Source of the DNA: Chloroflexota bacterium
GTDB taxonomy: Bacteria > Chloroflexota > Dehalococcoidia > SZUA-161 > SpSt-899
Reading direction: 5' to 3'
Length of the DNA stretch: 6,177 nucleotides
Assembly: GCA_018657655.1 (NCBI GenBank)
Contig: JABHWQ010000261.1
Coordinates: forward strand, 1 to 6,177
Shown here in pieces: positions 5,759 through 6,177 of the stretch; the first letter of the stretch is position 1; every line of letters begins with the position of its first letter. Position numbers and translations under genes: made by a program. The notes under the pieces were generated by a model. It had not been told where the DNA came from. It saw only the letters and a program-made list of their open reading frames with translations, and searched no databases.

Positions 5759-5764
5759 TAGAAT
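5759..5764 (+). promoter_or_regulatory. Candidate -10 box of the glycyl radical enzyme gene
   Basis: TAGAAT matches TATAAT at 5 of 6 positions. The -35 region at 17-base spacing, CATACA (5736-5741), is poor (3 of 6), as expected for an activator-dependent promoter. The transcript would start near 5771 with a leader of about 110 bases. In that leader I see no riboswitch or strong hairpin, only the AGGAGG ribosome site at 5873-5878. Confidence 0.45.
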
Positions 5765-5882
5765 TAGTCAGAAACAATCCCAGGTTGGAAAAACAGCAAC
5801 ACAGGCGCGGACGCGGTTGAGGTGTGGCTGTAGATTTGAGATAATCAACTAAGGTATGGGTTTCAGACTGCGAGGAGGCACG

Positions 5883-6177
5883 ATGGCTATTGACACCACA
5901 AACGGAACTCTCAGTGAGAGAGTAGTTAAGACAAAAGAGGCACTACTAAATGCCACCGCACGGATCGATATAGAACGGGATCAAGCAATGCAGGCAGCTT
6001 ACGCGGAAACCGGCGGACTACCGATGGTAGTCCAGCAAGGTCGATTTTTCCAGAAACTCTGTGAAGACAAGACCATCTCTATCGATGACAATCCCGTTGT
6101 AGGCACTCTTACACAACATGCTTATGGCTCATATCCACTGATGGAGATAGGCCCGCTGTGGATGAAACGAGTTGACG
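5883..6177 (+). CDS. Glycyl radical enzyme (pyruvate formate-lyase family), N-terminal fragment
   Basis: The frame is open from the ATG to the window end (98 codons plus one base). AGGAGG at 5873-5878, 4 bases before the ATG, is a near-ideal ribosome site and fixes the start. The peptide follows the N-terminal pattern of PFL-like enzymes: LSERVVKTKEALL, then the basic helix ARIDIERDQAMQAAYAETGG, LP with the helix FFQKLCEDKTISI, and DDNPVVGTLTQ where the family has DDELIVG. This region starts the 10-stranded barrel of a large (about 800-residue) enzyme; the active-site Cys and the C-terminal glycine loop lie outside the window. It differs from common types: QQGR replaces the usual RRA, and NP replaces EL before VG. 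The substrate class (decarboxylase, dehydratase, C-C or C-S lyase, succinate synthase) cannot be told. The matching activase is not in the window and may lie downstream. Confidence 0.75.
   Translation, partial: MAIDTTNGTLSERVVKTKEALLNATARIDIERDQAMQAAYAETGGLPMVVQQGRFFQKLCEDKTISIDDNPVVGTLTQHAYGSYPLMEIGPLWMKRVD

Noticed and set aside
5834..5850. TTGAGATAATCAA as an FNR box upstream of the glycyl radical enzyme.
   Set aside because: The half-sites are one base too close (13 rather than 14 bp) and the left half is TTGAG; it also lies downstream of the predicted transcription start.

Overview
This 6.2 kb window looks like the chromosome of an anaerobic bacterium. The main reasons are the start of a glycyl radical enzyme (a class destroyed by oxygen), a radical SAM/SPASM enzyme, two small iron-sulfur ferredoxins and a ferritin-like di-iron protein. 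Base composition looks moderate, with no strong codon bias. The lineage cannot be fixed from the sequence. The style of the genes, and a C/G-run-rich hairpin repeat with short terminal inverted repeats, remind me of Dehalococcoidia-type Chloroflexota, but that is only an impression.

Layout. Positions 1-1458 (+) hold a compact run of three genes: the 3' end of a thioredoxin-dependent arsenate reductase (arsC-like), a two-fold repeated ferritin/rubrerythrin-like protein, and a conserved two-TM membrane protein of unknown function. A 229-base gap follows; about half of it is a roughly 109-bp MITE-like element (1565-1673) that ends 14 bases before the start of a NifS/selenocysteine-lyase-like PLP enzyme (1688-2806, +). 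Next come a Crp/Fnr-family regulator (2957-3631, +) and a 2x[4Fe-4S] ferredoxin (3692-3907, +). A strong, symmetrical terminator (3936-3960) separates these from genes read on the minus strand: a thioredoxin-fold [2Fe-2S] ferredoxin (3993-4295) and, upstream of it, a radical SAM/SPASM enzyme (4361-5628) split by what looks like a single-base deletion. Divergent from that gene, a glycyl radical enzyme starts at 5883 (+) and runs off the window.

How they fit together. The regulator has the same base-contacting pattern in its recognition helix (R-E-x-x-x-R) as E. coli CRP. Two CRP-type operators lie in the window. A perfect TGTGA-N6-TCACA sits between the divergent radical SAM and glycyl radical enzyme genes, and a one-mismatch copy lies in front of the 4Fe-4S ferredoxin. 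The divergent operator is placed near -41.5/-42.5 from good -10 boxes on both strands, the classic class II activator position. My reading is a small local regulon in which an anaerobic or redox Crp/Fnr-type activator switches on the glycyl radical enzyme, the SAM/SPASM-[2Fe-2S] ferredoxin operon and the 4Fe-4S ferredoxin. The glycyl radical enzyme's substrate is unknown and no typical activating enzyme is visible in the window. The regulon is inferred from motif positions, not from data.
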